In this document: in pieces, positions 35,568 to 44,677 of the stretch
Numbering within the stretch: the first letter of the stretch is position 1
Layout of the letters: every line of letters starts with the position of its first letter
Source: Arthrobacter sp. NicSoilB8
GTDB taxonomy: Bacteria; Actinomycetota; Actinomycetes; Actinomycetales; Micrococcaceae
Reading direction: 5' to 3'
DNA: 64,000 bases
Assembly (NCBI RefSeq): GCF_019977355.1
Contig: NZ_AP024655.1
Location: forward strand, 2,418,001 to 2,482,000
Position numbers and translations under genes: made by a program
The notes under the pieces: model-generated
The model's input: only the letters and a program-made list of their open reading frames with translations
Databases searched by the model: none
Told to the model about the DNA's origin: nothing

Positions 35568-36794
35568 ATGACATTCCACACCCTCAACGAACTGATCGCT
35601 GATGGTGTCCGCGGGCGGTACGTTCTGGTCAGAAGTGACCTGAACGTGCCGCTCGACGGCTCTACAGTGACTGACGACGGCCGCATCAAGGCCTCCCTGC
35701 CAGTGCTGGCGAAGCTCACGGACGCCGGTGCCCGCGTGCTGGTTACAGCACACCTGGGCCGCCCCAAGGGCGCCCCCGAGGACAAGTACTCGCTCAAGCC
35801 CGCCGCCGCGCGGCTGGCCGAGCTTGCCGCGTTCAAGGTCTCGCTTGCCGCCGATACGGTCGGCGAGTCGGCCAAGGAACTGGCCTCCGGGCTCCAGGAC
35901 GGCGAAGTGCTGGTCCTGGAAAACGTGCGCTTCGACGCCCGGGAGACCTCCAAGGACGACGCCGAACGCGGCGCCTTCGCGGACGAGCTCGTCGCCCTCA
36001 CGGGTGACAACGGCGCCTTCGTCGATGATGCCTTCGGTGCCGTGCACCGCAAGCACGCGAGCGTGTACGACGTCGCGACGCGGCTGCCGTCCTACCAGGG
36101 CGACCTCGTCCGCACGGAGGTCGAGGTGCTGCGCAAGCTGACCACCGACACCCAGCGGCCCTACGTCGTCGTTCTCGGCGGCTCCAAGGTCTCGGACAAG
36201 CTCGCCGTCATCGACAACCTCATCGGCAAGGCGGACACGATCCTGGTGGGCGGCGGCATGCTGTTCACCTTCCTCGCGGCCGCTGGCCACGAGGTCGCGG
36301 GCAGCCTGCTCGAAGAGGACCAGATCCCGGTCGTCCAGGACTACCTGAAGCGGGCCGCGGACGCCGGTACCGAGTTTGTTGTGCCCACCGACGTTGTGGT
36401 GGCCAGCAAGTTCGCCGCCGACGCCGGGCACGAGACCGTCGCGGCCGACGCCATCGGTTCCAGCAGCTTCGGCGCCCAGGGCATCGGCCTGGACATCGGA
36501 CCGGAATCGGCAGCGGCCTTCGCGGAACGGATCAAGGGCGCCAAGACGGTGTTCTGGAACGGTCCCATGGGCGTGTTCGAATTCGCGGCCTTCGCCGCCG
36601 GTACCCGGGCGATTGCCCAGGCGCTGACGGAGACGGACGCATTCACGGTGGTCGGCGGCGGAGATTCCGCGGCCGCGGTCCGGACCCTCGGCTTCGCCGA
36701 TGACCAGTTCGGCCACATTTCCACCGGCGGCGGCGCAAGCCTGGAGTACCTTGAAGGCAAGGAACTTCCCGGCCTGAGCGTCCTGGACCGTTAA
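35568..36794 (+). CDS. pgk: Phosphoglycerate kinase
   Basis: It transfers phosphate from 1,3-bisphosphoglycerate to ADP. The N-terminal block [13 protein letters not shown], the substrate-binding [10 protein letters not shown] and [17 protein letters not shown], the hinge block [20 protein letters not shown], and the nucleotide motif [15 protein letters not shown] with [19 protein letters not shown] near the end are all present. The length of 408 residues is normal. It sits second in the gap-pgk-tpiA group. Confidence 0.97.
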   Translation: MTFHTLNELIADGVRGRYVLVRSDLNVPLDGSTVTDDGRIKASLPVLAKLTDAGARVLVTAHLGRPKGAPEDKYSLKPAAARLAELAAFKVSLAADTVGESAKELASGLQDGEVLVLENVRFDARETSKDDAERGAFADELVALTGDNGAFVDDAFGAVHRKHASVYDVATRLPSYQGDLVRTEVEVLRKLTTDTQRPYVVVLGGSKVSDKLAVIDNLIGKADTILVGGGMLFTFLAAAGHEVAGSLLEEDQIPVVQDYLKRAADAGTEFVVPTDVVVASKFAADAGHETVAADAIGSSSFGAQGIGLDIGPESAAAFAERIKGAKTVFWNGPMGVFEFAAFAAGTRAIAQALTETDAFTVVGGGDSAAAVRTLGFADDQFGHISTGGGASLEYLEGKELPGLSVLDR

Positions 36795-36872
36795 AACCGT
36801 CCGCTAACACTGACCGCCAACTACCAGCGCCGCGGCCCGGCACATCAGCGCCAGCCGCAGGAAACCAAGCCG

Positions 36873-36908
36873 GCAGGGTGCCCCTCCGCAAGGAACCGGG
36901 CACCCTGC
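36873..36908 (+). terminator. Hairpin between pgk and tpiA
   Basis: GCAGGGTGCCC (36873-36883) and GGGCACCCTGC (36898-36908) are exact complements with a 14-nt loop, about 80 nt after the pgk stop and 35 nt before tpiA. With no T-run it may attenuate, or mark an mRNA processing point that sets the pgk/tpiA ratio. Confidence 0.55.
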
Positions 36909-36943
36909 GGGCTGTTCACACGACAAGCACTCTTGGAGATCAC

Positions 36944-37759
36944 GTGACCACGTCAACCAACGGTAAATTCGACCGCAAGCCCTTCATCGCCGGTAACTGG
37001 AAGATGAACATGGACCACGTCCAGGGCATCACCCTCCTGCAGAAGCTTGCGTGGACCCTGTCCGACGCCAAGCACGATTTCAGCCGGGTGGAGGTTGCCG
37101 TCTTCCCGCCGTTCACGGATCTCCGTGGCGTCCAGACCCTCGTCCAGGGCGACGAGCTTGCCGTCGCGTACGGCGGCCAGGACCTCTCCCAGTTCGATTC
37201 CGGCGCCTATACCGGTGATATCTCCGGCCAGTTCCTGGCCAAGCTCGGCTGCGGCTACGTCCTGGTCGGCCACAGTGAACGCCGCACCATCCACAACGAA
37301 TCAGACTCCGTCCTTAACGCCAAGACCAAGGCCGCTTTCCGGCATGGCATCACGCCGGTCCTGTGCGTCGGTGAAGGCCTTGAGGTCCGGCAGGCCGGCA
37401 CTCACGTGGATCACACGCTGGCCCAGCTGCGCGCCGGCGTCGAGGGGCTCACCCCGGAACAGGCTGCCGAGCTCGTCGTCGCCTACGAGCCCGTCTGGGC
37501 CATCGGCACGGGCGAGGTCGCGGGGCCGGAGGACGCGCAGGAAATGTGCGCAGCCATCCGTGCCGAACTGTCCACACTCTTCGGAGCCGACGTCGCGGCC
37601 AAGACCCGGCTGCTCTACGGCGGTTCGGTCAAGGCCAACAACGCGGCCTCGATCCTGAAGGAGCGCGACGTCGACGGCTTGCTGGTCGGCGGTGCCAGCC
37701 TGGACGCTGCCGAGTTTGCTAATATTGTCAGGTTCGAGAGTCACCTGTTGACGGATTAG
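36944..37759 (+). CDS. tpiA: Triosephosphate isomerase
   Basis: It interconverts dihydroxyacetone phosphate and glyceraldehyde 3-phosphate. The TIM-barrel landmarks are [12 protein letters not shown] (catalytic Asn and Lys), [11 protein letters not shown] (catalytic His), [16 protein letters not shown] (catalytic Glu and loop 6) and [12 protein letters not shown]. It has 271 residues including a short N-terminal extension ([11 protein letters not shown]). GTG 36944 follows TTGGAGAT; the in-frame extension to 36878 lies in the hairpin and is unsupported. Confidence 0.97.
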   Translation: MTTSTNGKFDRKPFIAGNWKMNMDHVQGITLLQKLAWTLSDAKHDFSRVEVAVFPPFTDLRGVQTLVQGDELAVAYGGQDLSQFDSGAYTGDISGQFLAKLGCGYVLVGHSERRTIHNESDSVLNAKTKAAFRHGITPVLCVGEGLEVRQAGTHVDHTLAQLRAGVEGLTPEQAAELVVAYEPVWAIGTGEVAGPEDAQEMCAAIRAELSTLFGADVAAKTRLLYGGSVKANNAASILKERDVDGLLVGGASLDAAEFANIVRFESHLLTD

Positions 37760-37808
37760 TCCGGACACAGCTTTGGCCCCCGCAATCCAAATCTTCTGAA
37801 AGGCCGTC

Positions 37809-38066
37809 GTGGACGTTCTTCATGTCATTCTGCAGGTCCTCCTGGGCATCACCAGCCTCCTGCTGACGTTGCTCATCCTGCTCCATAAGGGACGCGGAGG
37901 CGGCCTGTCGGACATGTTCGGCGGCGGCATGAGTTCGGGCCTGAGCTCCTCCGGTGTCGCGGAGCGGAACCTCAACCGCTTCACGGTCATCCTCGGAATC
38001 ACTTGGGGCGTCGTGATCATTGCGCTGGGCCTGCTGATGCGGTTCAGCACCGGAGCCGACTCCTAG
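37809..38066 (+). CDS. secG: Preprotein translocase subunit SecG
   Basis: SecG is the small accessory subunit of the SecYEG channel. The 85-residue protein has two membrane helices (about residues 3-23 and 55-77) joined by the conserved Gly/Ser-rich loop HKGRGGGLSDMFGGGMSSGLSSSGVAERNL. The GTG start has an AAAGG RBS. It is in the usual actinobacterial position after tpiA. Confidence 0.95.
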   Translation: MDVLHVILQVLLGITSLLLTLLILLHKGRGGGLSDMFGGGMSSGLSSSGVAERNLNRFTVILGITWGVVIIALGLLMRFSTGADS

Positions 38067-38090
38067 GAGTCGTCCTCAAAAACTTCATAA

Positions 38091-38106
38091 GGGGCCTTGC
38101 GGCCCT
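38091..38106 (+). terminator. Short hairpin after secG
   Basis: GGGGCC-TTGC-GGCCCT (38091-38106) forms a 6-pair stem 25 nt after the secG stop, preceded by an A-rich run. It is a possible end of the gap-pgk-tpiA-secG transcript. TACACT (38130-38135), downstream, could be the -10 for the next gene, with no clear -35. Confidence 0.5.
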
Positions 38107-38182
38107 CCCTGCATCGGGAACTCTCGAACTACACTGCTGAAGGCAAGCACCATTCCACCAGCTGAGTAGCCAGGAGTTCCCG

Positions 38183-38578
38183 ATGCTGCATTCTGCTTCC
38201 GGATTCAAAGGAATCCGTGTGGGCGCTACCGAAGGGGCCTCGCCCCGCCACGAACCACTCAACGGGGCCGGCGCACGCCAGCCCCGTATTCGCGTCTCCT
38301 ACCGGTGCGCCAAAGGCCATGAAACCTCGCTCGTGTTCGCGCAGCTGCCCGAGGAACAGATCCCGGGGGTGTGGGACTGCCGTCGCTGCGGCGGCACGGC
38401 AACCCGCGACGGAGCGAAATTCGCCCTCGAGGACGTGCCGGCCGAGGGCTTCAAAACGCACCTGGAATACGTTAAAGAACGGCGCTCCAGCCAGGACGCC
38501 GAAGACGTGCTGGCTGGAGCGCTGGAACGGCTACGCGCCGGACGGACCCTTCCGGACGAGCTGCTCCGGGACCCGTGA
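38183..38578 (+). CDS. rbpA: RNA polymerase-binding protein RbpA
   Basis: RbpA is an actinobacteria-specific transcription factor that binds the principal sigma factor and stabilises the open complex. The 131-residue protein shows the core zinc-like domain (RIRVSYRCAKGHETSLVFA and IPGVWDCRRCGG, with Cys/His pairs) and the C-terminal sigma-interacting region (THLEYVKERRSSQDAEDVLAGALERLR). The N-terminal ~35 residues are flexible (ASGFKGIRVGATE). ATG 38183 follows AGGAG. Its 3' end overlaps the convergent pgl gene by 48 bp. Confidence 0.95.
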   Translation: MLHSASGFKGIRVGATEGASPRHEPLNGAGARQPRIRVSYRCAKGHETSLVFAQLPEEQIPGVWDCRRCGGTATRDGAKFALEDVPAEGFKTHLEYVKERRSSQDAEDVLAGALERLRAGRTLPDELLRDP

Positions 38579-39361
38579 GGCCGCGTTTTCGTCAATCAGC
38601 CACAGGGTTTCCCGGCGGCCGCGGGGTCCGGCCGCGGGAACCTGCACAGGGTTGGCGCCGGCAAGCGCCAGGCCCACGGCTCCCGCCTTGTCCTCACCGG
38701 CAACCACCATCCACACCTCAGAAGCCGTATTGATGGCCGGCAGGGTCAGTGACACCCGGCCCAGCGGCGGCTTGGGGGAGTTATGCACCCCCACGACGGT
38801 CAGTTCCTTCTCCCGGATGCCGGCCTGCTCCGGGAAGAGCGACGCGACGTGCGCGTCCGGGCCGACACCGAGCAGGACGATGTCCAGGCGGGGCAGCATC
38901 CCGGGACGTTCCGGCCTGTCGTCGGACATGTCCGCAGCATGTTCGGCGGCGGCCGCCTCAGCCAGACGGCGCGCATAATCCGCTGCAGCCTCATCGGGGC
39001 TGGCGAAATCATCCGCGGATCCGGGCACGTGGACGCGCGCCGGATCAACGGCGATATGGGACAGGAGAGCCGCGTCGGCCTGGCGGGCGTTGCGTTCGGC
39101 GTCGTCGGCCGGCAGGAAGCGCTCGTCGCCCCACCAGAAGTTCACCTTGGACCAGTCGACGGCGGGCGCCGCCGGCGATTCAGCCACGGCCTTGAGCGAA
39201 CCGATGCCCATCGTGCCCCCGGTAAGCACCACCGTTGCCTCGCCGTGCCGGTCCTGGATATCGACCAGCTTAGTGATGAGGCGGGCGGCGATTGCAGCCA
39301 TCAGGACGGTTGAGTCAGGATGGATGCTTACTCTGGGGTCAGCGCTCACTGGGACGGACAC
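38531..39361 (-). CDS. pgl: 6-phosphogluconolactonase
   Basis: It hydrolyses 6-phosphogluconolactone, the second step of the oxidative pentose phosphate pathway. SIHPDSTVLMAAIAARLITKL starts the Pgl/NagB-like fold; VVLTGGTMGIGSLKAV, NFWWGDERFLPADDAERN and DIVLLGVGPDAHVASLFP are the family blocks. It has 276 residues; the last ~25 run beyond the usual end and overlap rbpA on the other strand. The start overlaps the end of opcA by 23 nt, in the order zwf-opcA-pgl. Confidence 0.93.
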   Translation of the reverse strand: MSVPVSADPRVSIHPDSTVLMAAIAARLITKLVDIQDRHGEATVVLTGGTMGIGSLKAVAESPAAPAVDWSKVNFWWGDERFLPADDAERNARQADAALLSHIAVDPARVHVPGSADDFASPDEAAADYARRLAEAAAAEHAADMSDDRPERPGMLPRLDIVLLGVGPDAHVASLFPEQAGIREKELTVVGVHNSPKPPLGRVSLTLPAINTASEVWMVVAGEDKAGAVGLALAGANPVQVPAAGPRGRRETLWLIDENAASRVPEQLVRKGPSGA

Positions 39362-40280
39362 TCCTTAGGTTGGTACGTGGCAGTCCCATAGTAATCACTT
39401 CGCCGAAGACTTCGTCGGGGTCCAGGCGGCGGAGCTCCTCCGCGAGGCAGTCCTTGAGGCTGCGGCGGGGCAGGGAGATCCGCTGTGCGGGCTGGCCGGG
39501 CTGGGTCAGTTCCGCGATGGTCAGTCCGGGCCGGAAGAGCTGGATGTCGCCGCCTGGCCGGGTGAGGCGGACGCGGCGGATGCCGGTGCCGGCCGGGTCC
39601 GCGACGATCGTCACGGGGACATCCAGGGCCAGGGTGAGCCAGGCCGCGAGCAGGATGGTGGAGGGGGAGTCCGAGGCCCCTTCGACGGCGACGGCGGTGA
39701 CCGGTGAGTCGTCGACCTGGTCCAGGACCGCGGCGAGCTGGATGCGCCAGTTGGTCAGGCGGGTCCAGGCGAGGTCCGTGTCGCCGGCCTTGTACGTGGC
39801 CCGGATGTTTTCCAGCGCCGCGACCGGGTCGGCCTCGTTGGCCGAGTCGGTGATCCGGCGGTGCGCGATGCTCCCGATCGAGGTCTGGCAGGCGTTCCGG
39901 GGGGCGCCGTGCGGCCACCAGGCCACGATCGGGGCGTCCGGGAGCAGCAGGGCCGCGACCAGCGATTCGCTTTCCTCGGCGAGTTCGCCGTAGCCGCGCA
40001 GCAGGATGACCTCGGAGGCCCCGGCGTCGCCGCCGACCCGGATCTGGGCGTCCAGCCGGGTCGGGGCGGAGGCCCCGGCGTCGGCGAGGACGATGATCCG
40101 GCACGGGTGTTCGCGGCTGGCCTCGTTGGCGGCCTCGATGGCCTCCTCCTCGAGCCCGGAGCGGGTGACGACCACGAGGGTCAGCACCCGGCCCAGGGCG
40201 ATCACGCCGCCCTGCTCGCGCAGGGCCATGATCTTCTTGGAGATCTTGGAGGTGGTGGTGTCGGGAAGATCTACGATCAT
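39339..40280 (-). CDS. opcA: Glucose-6-phosphate dehydrogenase assembly protein OpcA
   Basis: OpcA activates or assembles G6PDH in cyanobacteria and actinobacteria. This 313-residue protein shows the family features: an N-terminal MIVDLPDTTTSKISKKIMALRE, RVLTLVVVTRSG, and the central WWPHGAPRNACQ block where OpcA proteins carry conserved Trp residues. It overlaps zwf by 4 nt and pgl by 23 nt, so the three are tightly coupled. It has no catalytic motif of its own. Confidence 0.93.
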   Translation of the reverse strand: MIVDLPDTTTSKISKKIMALREQGGVIALGRVLTLVVVTRSGLEEEAIEAANEASREHPCRIIVLADAGASAPTRLDAQIRVGGDAGASEVILLRGYGELAEESESLVAALLLPDAPIVAWWPHGAPRNACQTSIGSIAHRRITDSANEADPVAALENIRATYKAGDTDLAWTRLTNWRIQLAAVLDQVDDSPVTAVAVEGASDSPSTILLAAWLTLALDVPVTIVADPAGTGIRRVRLTRPGGDIQLFRPGLTIAELTQPGQPAQRISLPRRSLKDCLAEELRRLDPDEVFGEVITMGLPRTNLRSVRPSER

Positions 40281-41839
40281 GGCCTTCTCCAGGTTCGTCC
40301 GTCGCGGGCAAGGAGTTCATCGGCCGAGGCCGGGCCCCAGCTGCCGGGCCGGTACGGCTCGGGCTGTTCGGGCAGGGACGCCCAGTAGTCCTCGAACGGG
40401 TCAAGGATCTTCCAGGACAGCTCGACCTCGGCGTGGCGGGGGAACAGCGGGGGCTCGCCGAGGAGCACGTCGAGGATGAGGCGTTCGTACGCTTCGGGGC
40501 TGGACTCGGTGAAGGAGTGGCCGTAGCCGAAGTCCATGGTGACGTCGCGGACCTCCATCTGGGTGCCCGGGACCTTGGACCCGAACCGGATGGTGGCGCC
40601 CTCGTCGGGCTGGACCCGGATGACCACGGCGTTCTGGCCGAAGTCGTCCTCGCTGTGGTCGCGGAACAGCAGGTTGGGTGCGCGTTTGAACACGACGGCG
40701 ATTTCCGTCACCCGGCGCCCCAGCCGCTTGCCGGCGCGCAGGTAGAACGGCACGCCGGACCAGCGGCGGGTGTTGATGTCCACCCGGATCGCGGCGAACG
40801 TCTCGGTCTTCGAATCGGCCGGGATGCCTTCTTCCTCCAGGTAGCCCAGGACCTCCTCGCCGCCCTGCCAGCCGCCGGTGAACTGGCCGCGGGCGGAGTG
40901 GGTGGAGAGATCGTGCGGGAGCCTGACGGCGGCGAGGACCTTTTCCTTCTCCGCCCGCAGGTCATCGGCGTTGAAGGAGATCGGCTCCTCCATGGCCGTC
41001 AGGGCCAGGAGCTGGAGCAGGTGGTTCTGGATGACGTCGCGGGCCGCGCCCACGCCGTCGTAGTAGCCCGCCCGGCCGCCGGTGCCGATGTCCTCGGCCA
41101 TGGTGATCTGGACGTGGTCCACATAGTTGGCGTTCCAGAGCGGCTCGAAGAGCTGGTTCGCGAAGCGCAGCGCCAGGATGTTCTGCACCGTCTCCTTGCC
41201 CAGGTAGTGGTCGATCCGGAACACCGCGTCCGGCGGGAACACCGACTCGACGATGTCGTTGAGCTGCCGGGCCGACTCCAGGTCGTGCCCGAACGGCTTC
41301 TCGATCACCACCCGGCGCCACTTGTCGCCCTCGGCCTGCGCCAGGCCGTGCTTGGAGAGCTGGCGGCAGACCTGCTCGAAGGCCTTCGGCGGGATCGAGA
41401 GGTAGAACGCGTGGTTGCCGCGGGTCCCGCGCTGCTCGTCGAGCTCATCGATCGTTTCGGACAATCGCTTGAACGCCTCGTCGTCGTCGAACTCGCCCTG
41501 CACGAAGCGGATGCCCTCGGAGAGCTGCTTCCAGACCGTTTCATCGAACGGGGTCCGGGCGTAGGCCTTGACGGACTCCTTGACCTCCGCAGCGAAGTCC
41601 TCGTTCTCCCACTTCCGGCGGGCAAAGCCCACCAGGGCGAAGCTCGGCGGCAGCAGCCCGCGGTTGGCGAGGTCATACACCGCCGGCATGAGCTTCTTGC
41701 GGGCGAGATCCCCGGTCACCCCGAACAGGACCAGCGAAGACGGTCCGGCGATACGGTTCAGACGGCGGTCACGGGGGTCCCGGAGCGGATTACGCCTCCG
41801 GCCGGCCGTGGTCCTGCCGCCGTTGTAGGTTTCTGGCAT
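40277..41839 (-). CDS. zwf: Glucose-6-phosphate 1-dehydrogenase
   Basis: It oxidises glucose 6-phosphate with NADP (or NAD) and feeds the pentose phosphate pathway. The dinucleotide loop is LVLFGVTGDLARKKLMPA (about residues 37-54). The signature RIDHYLGKETVQNILALRF, with the substrate-binding Lys and His, is near 205-223; EKPFGHDLESA lies just before it. It has 520 residues, with ~30 variable N-terminal residues rich in Arg. The 4-nt overlap with opcA matches the functional partnership. No RBS of good quality is seen before the ATG. Confidence 0.96.
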   Translation of the reverse strand: MPETYNGGRTTAGRRRNPLRDPRDRRLNRIAGPSSLVLFGVTGDLARKKLMPAVYDLANRGLLPPSFALVGFARRKWENEDFAAEVKESVKAYARTPFDETVWKQLSEGIRFVQGEFDDDEAFKRLSETIDELDEQRGTRGNHAFYLSIPPKAFEQVCRQLSKHGLAQAEGDKWRRVVIEKPFGHDLESARQLNDIVESVFPPDAVFRIDHYLGKETVQNILALRFANQLFEPLWNANYVDHVQITMAEDIGTGGRAGYYDGVGAARDVIQNHLLQLLALTAMEEPISFNADDLRAEKEKVLAAVRLPHDLSTHSARGQFTGGWQGGEEVLGYLEEEGIPADSKTETFAAIRVDINTRRWSGVPFYLRAGKRLGRRVTEIAVVFKRAPNLLFRDHSEDDFGQNAVVIRVQPDEGATIRFGSKVPGTQMEVRDVTMDFGYGHSFTESSPEAYERLILDVLLGEPPLFPRHAEVELSWKILDPFEDYWASLPEQPEPYRPGSWGPASADELLARDGRTWRRP

Positions 41840-41854
41840 GGTTGCTTGGGTGCC

Positions 41855-43492
41855 TTAGCTTTCAGTGGAAGATGCGGCGTGGCCGGCGAGGGACGTGACG
41901 AGCTCCTGGAGCTGCTTCACGCCCGCTGCGCGGTCGGTCAGGTGCAGCCGGAGGACCGGACGGCCGTGCTCGGACAGGACCTGGGCGTCGCCTGCGGCCT
42001 GTGCCGAGATCAGCTCGCCGAAAGTAAACGGACGGTCCGGGATGGCGAGGTCCGTGGCAGAGTCAGCCGTGACCTGCAGGAACACACCGATCGCGGGTCC
42101 GCCCTTATGGAACTGGCCCGTGGAGTGCAGGAACCGCGGGCCCCAGCCGAAGGTGACCGGGCGGCCGCTGACCGCCGCCAGTTCGTCCCGGACGCCCTCG
42201 AGGCTGGCATAGGCGAGCCGGTCGAAATAGGCCTGGACGCTGAGGTAGTTGTCCGGGCCCAGCTCGGCCAGCAGGGCGCTGACGGCCTCTGCCGCGGTGG
42301 CTGCGTTGCCAAGCCAGGCTCCGCCGCGGACCTCGATGGCACCATCAACAAACGCTGCGGGTGTGGGTTCGGGCTGGGCGTCCAGCAGGCCGCGTGCGGC
42401 CACCTTGGCGGCCTCGACGTCGGGCTGGTCAAACGGGTTGATGCCCAGCAGCCGGCCGGCCACGGCGGTGGCGAATTCCCACACCATCATCTGGGTCGGC
42501 AGGCCGCCGGCGATCGCGACCTCGTTCTCGCGCAGCTGCACGTCGTCGGCGTCAGCCGAGACGAGCCGGACGACCAGGACATCCGGTGCCCCAAGGGTGG
42601 CTTCGGGGGAGTCGGGACCGGCCACCACCGGCAGGACGCCGGTGCCCAGCTTGCCGGTGGATTCGGCGATGAGCTGTTCGGCCCAGTCGGCGAAACCGAC
42701 GATGCCGGACCCGTCTTCGGCGATGACGATCTTGTTGCGCAGCGGGCTCGTGCCGCCCAGGGCGGTACCCAAGGCCAGGCCGATGTTGTCTTCGGAGTCG
42801 TCGTTGAGGATCTCGGCGGCTTCCTCGGCCTCATCCAGGAAGGCCTGGATGTCCACGCCGGCCAGCCCGCAGGGGACCAGTCCGAACGCGGTCAGCGCCG
42901 AGAAGCGGCCGCCGACGTTAGGGTCGGCGTTGAAGACGGCGCGGTAGCCGGCCTCACGCGAGGCCTTGTCCAGCGGCGAACCCGGGTCGGTGACGATGAT
43001 GATCCGGCTCTTCGCGTTGATGCCGGCGTCGGTGAAAGCCTGCTCGAAGATCCGGCGCTGCGAATCGGTTTCCACGGTGGAGCCGGACTTGGACGAAACA
43101 ACAATCGCCGTTTCGGCCAGGCGGTCCGCCAGGGCGGCACTGACCTGTTCGGGGTCGGTGCTGTCCAGCACGGTCAGCTCGACGCCAGCGGTGCCCGCAA
43201 TGACTTCAGGCGCCAGGGAGGAACCGCCCATCCCGCACAGGACGATGCGCGTCACGCCCTCGCCCCTCAGTGCGTCGCGGAGTGCCAGGATGTCGCCGAC
43301 CAGCGGCTGGGAGACGGTGGCCGCCTCGACCCAGCCCAGCCGGACAGCGGATTCGGCCTCGGCGTCGGGTCCCCAGAGGGTATGGTCCTTCGCGAAGATC
43401 CGGGTCGCAATGCGGTCCTCCAGCAGTGCGGGGAGGTGCTGCTCATGGGCCTGGCGGGCTGCGCCGGTGGCGTCGTAGCTGAGTGTGCTCAT
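41855..43492 (-). CDS. pgi: Glucose-6-phosphate isomerase (actinobacterial type)
   Basis: It interconverts glucose 6-phosphate and fructose 6-phosphate. The SIS-fold blocks are visible: IVLCGMGGSSLAPEVIAG, VVSSKSGSTVETDSQRRIFEQA and GGRFSALTAFGLVPCGLAG. The 545-residue protein is closer to the isomerase half of the transaldolase/glucose-6-phosphate isomerase fusions known in some bacteria than to E. coli Pgi; here the transaldolase is the separate gene just upstream (6 nt between). It sits in tkt-tal-pgi-zwf order. Activity is inferred from the family. Confidence 0.9.
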   Translation of the reverse strand: MSTLSYDATGAARQAHEQHLPALLEDRIATRIFAKDHTLWGPDAEAESAVRLGWVEAATVSQPLVGDILALRDALRGEGVTRIVLCGMGGSSLAPEVIAGTAGVELTVLDSTDPEQVSAALADRLAETAIVVSSKSGSTVETDSQRRIFEQAFTDAGINAKSRIIIVTDPGSPLDKASREAGYRAVFNADPNVGGRFSALTAFGLVPCGLAGVDIQAFLDEAEEAAEILNDDSEDNIGLALGTALGGTSPLRNKIVIAEDGSGIVGFADWAEQLIAESTGKLGTGVLPVVAGPDSPEATLGAPDVLVVRLVSADADDVQLRENEVAIAGGLPTQMMVWEFATAVAGRLLGINPFDQPDVEAAKVAARGLLDAQPEPTPAAFVDGAIEVRGGAWLGNAATAAEAVSALLAELGPDNYLSVQAYFDRLAYASLEGVRDELAAVSGRPVTFGWGPRFLHSTGQFHKGGPAIGVFLQVTADSATDLAIPDRPFTFGELISAQAAGDAQVLSEHGRPVLRLHLTDRAAGVKQLQELVTSLAGHAASSTES

Positions 43493-43498
43493 GGTGGG

Positions 43499-44614
43499 TT
43501 AGGAAGCCTTCCGTGCAGAGGCCAGGGCGCCTTCGACGTCGCCCAGCAGTTCCTTCCAGCTGGCCACGAACTTGTCCAGGCCCTCGGACTCAAGCAGTGC
43601 CACGACGTCGTTGTAGGAGATCCCCAGCGCGTCGAGGGAGTTCAGCGTCGCGTTGGCGTCGTCGTAGCCGCGGGTGACGGTGTCGCCCGTGACCGTGCCG
43701 TGGTCAAACGTGGCGTCCAGGGTCTTCTCCGGCATGGTGTTGACCACGCCCGGTGCGACGAGTTCGGTGACGTAGAGGGTGTCCGGGTAGGCCGGGTCCT
43801 TCACGCCGGTGGAGGCCCACAGCGGACGCTGCGGCAGGGCGCCGGCTTCGGCCAGGAGGGCCCAGCGCTCGGTGGAGAAGAGCTCCTCGTAAACCTGGTA
43901 GGCCAGGCGGGCGTTGGCCAGGCCGGCCTTGCCCTTGAGTGCCTTGGCTTCGTCGGTGCCGATGGCGTCGAGGCGCTTGTCGATTTCGGCGTCGACGCGG
44001 GAGACGAAGAACGAGGCGACGGAGTGGATCGTGGACAGATCGTGGCCGTTGCCCTTGGCCTGCTCCAGGCCGGACTGGAAGGCGTTGATCACGGCGCGGT
44101 AGCGTTCCAGCGAGAAGATCAGGGTCACGTTGACGCTGATGCCCTCGGCCAGAGTAGCCGTGATGGCCTCGAGGCCTTCGAGGGTTGCCGGGATCTTGAT
44201 CAGGACGTTGTCCTTGTTGACCTTCTTGTAGAGGTGCTTCGCCTCCGCGATGGTGCCGGCAGTGTCCCAGGCCAGGCGCGGGTCCACTTCGATGGACACG
44301 CGGCCGTCGACGCCCTTGGTCGCGGCGGCGACGGGAGCGAAGAGGTCGCAGGCGTCGGCGACGTCGGTGGTGGTGATTTCGAAGACGGTCTCTTCAACGG
44401 TGGCACCGGCCGCGGCCTGGGCTGCGATGACGGCGTCGTAGTCGTGACCGGTGGTGATGGCCGCGTGGAAGATGGACGGGTTGGTGGTGACGCCAACGAC
44501 GTTCTTCTCTTCGATGAGCTTGGCCAGGGTGCCGGTCTGCAGGCGGCCGCGGGAGAGGTCGTCGAGCCAGATCGAGACGCCGGCGTCGGAGAGCTGCTGG
44601 GTGGGGGTAGTCAT
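43499..44614 (-). CDS. tal: Transaldolase
   Basis: It moves a dihydroxyacetone unit from sedoheptulose 7-phosphate to glyceraldehyde 3-phosphate. The N-terminal block [14 protein letters not shown], the [13 protein letters not shown] block, and the Schiff-base Lys in [17 protein letters not shown] (about residue 143) are present, followed by [15 protein letters not shown]. It has 371 residues (the long, Mycobacterium-like class). ATG 44614 is chosen because GGAG lies 8-11 nt upstream; the frame extends 12 codons further without support. Confidence 0.96.
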   Translation of the reverse strand: MTTPTQQLSDAGVSIWLDDLSRGRLQTGTLAKLIEEKNVVGVTTNPSIFHAAITTGHDYDAVIAAQAAAGATVEETVFEITTTDVADACDLFAPVAAATKGVDGRVSIEVDPRLAWDTAGTIAEAKHLYKKVNKDNVLIKIPATLEGLEAITATLAEGISVNVTLIFSLERYRAVINAFQSGLEQAKGNGHDLSTIHSVASFFVSRVDAEIDKRLDAIGTDEAKALKGKAGLANARLAYQVYEELFSTERWALLAEAGALPQRPLWASTGVKDPAYPDTLYVTELVAPGVVNTMPEKTLDATFDHGTVTGDTVTRGYDDANATLNSLDALGISYNDVVALLESEGLDKFVASWKELLGDVEGALASARKAS

Positions 44615-44677
44615 GTCATAACTCCTGGAAATGATGGGTTCCGGGGGCACAGCGTCCCCCGGAACCGAGGGGGTGGG

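Noticed and set aside
38116..38140. SigR/SigH-type stress promoter (GGGAAC) before rbpA
   Set aside because: GGGAAC is present at 38116-38121, but no GTT lies 18-19 bp further on, so the -10 half is missing.
38928..38945. GGACATGTCC palindrome inside pgl, as another member of the CATG repeat family
   Set aside because: A single 10-bp match within a conserved coding sequence without the CATTCC extension; chance is enough.
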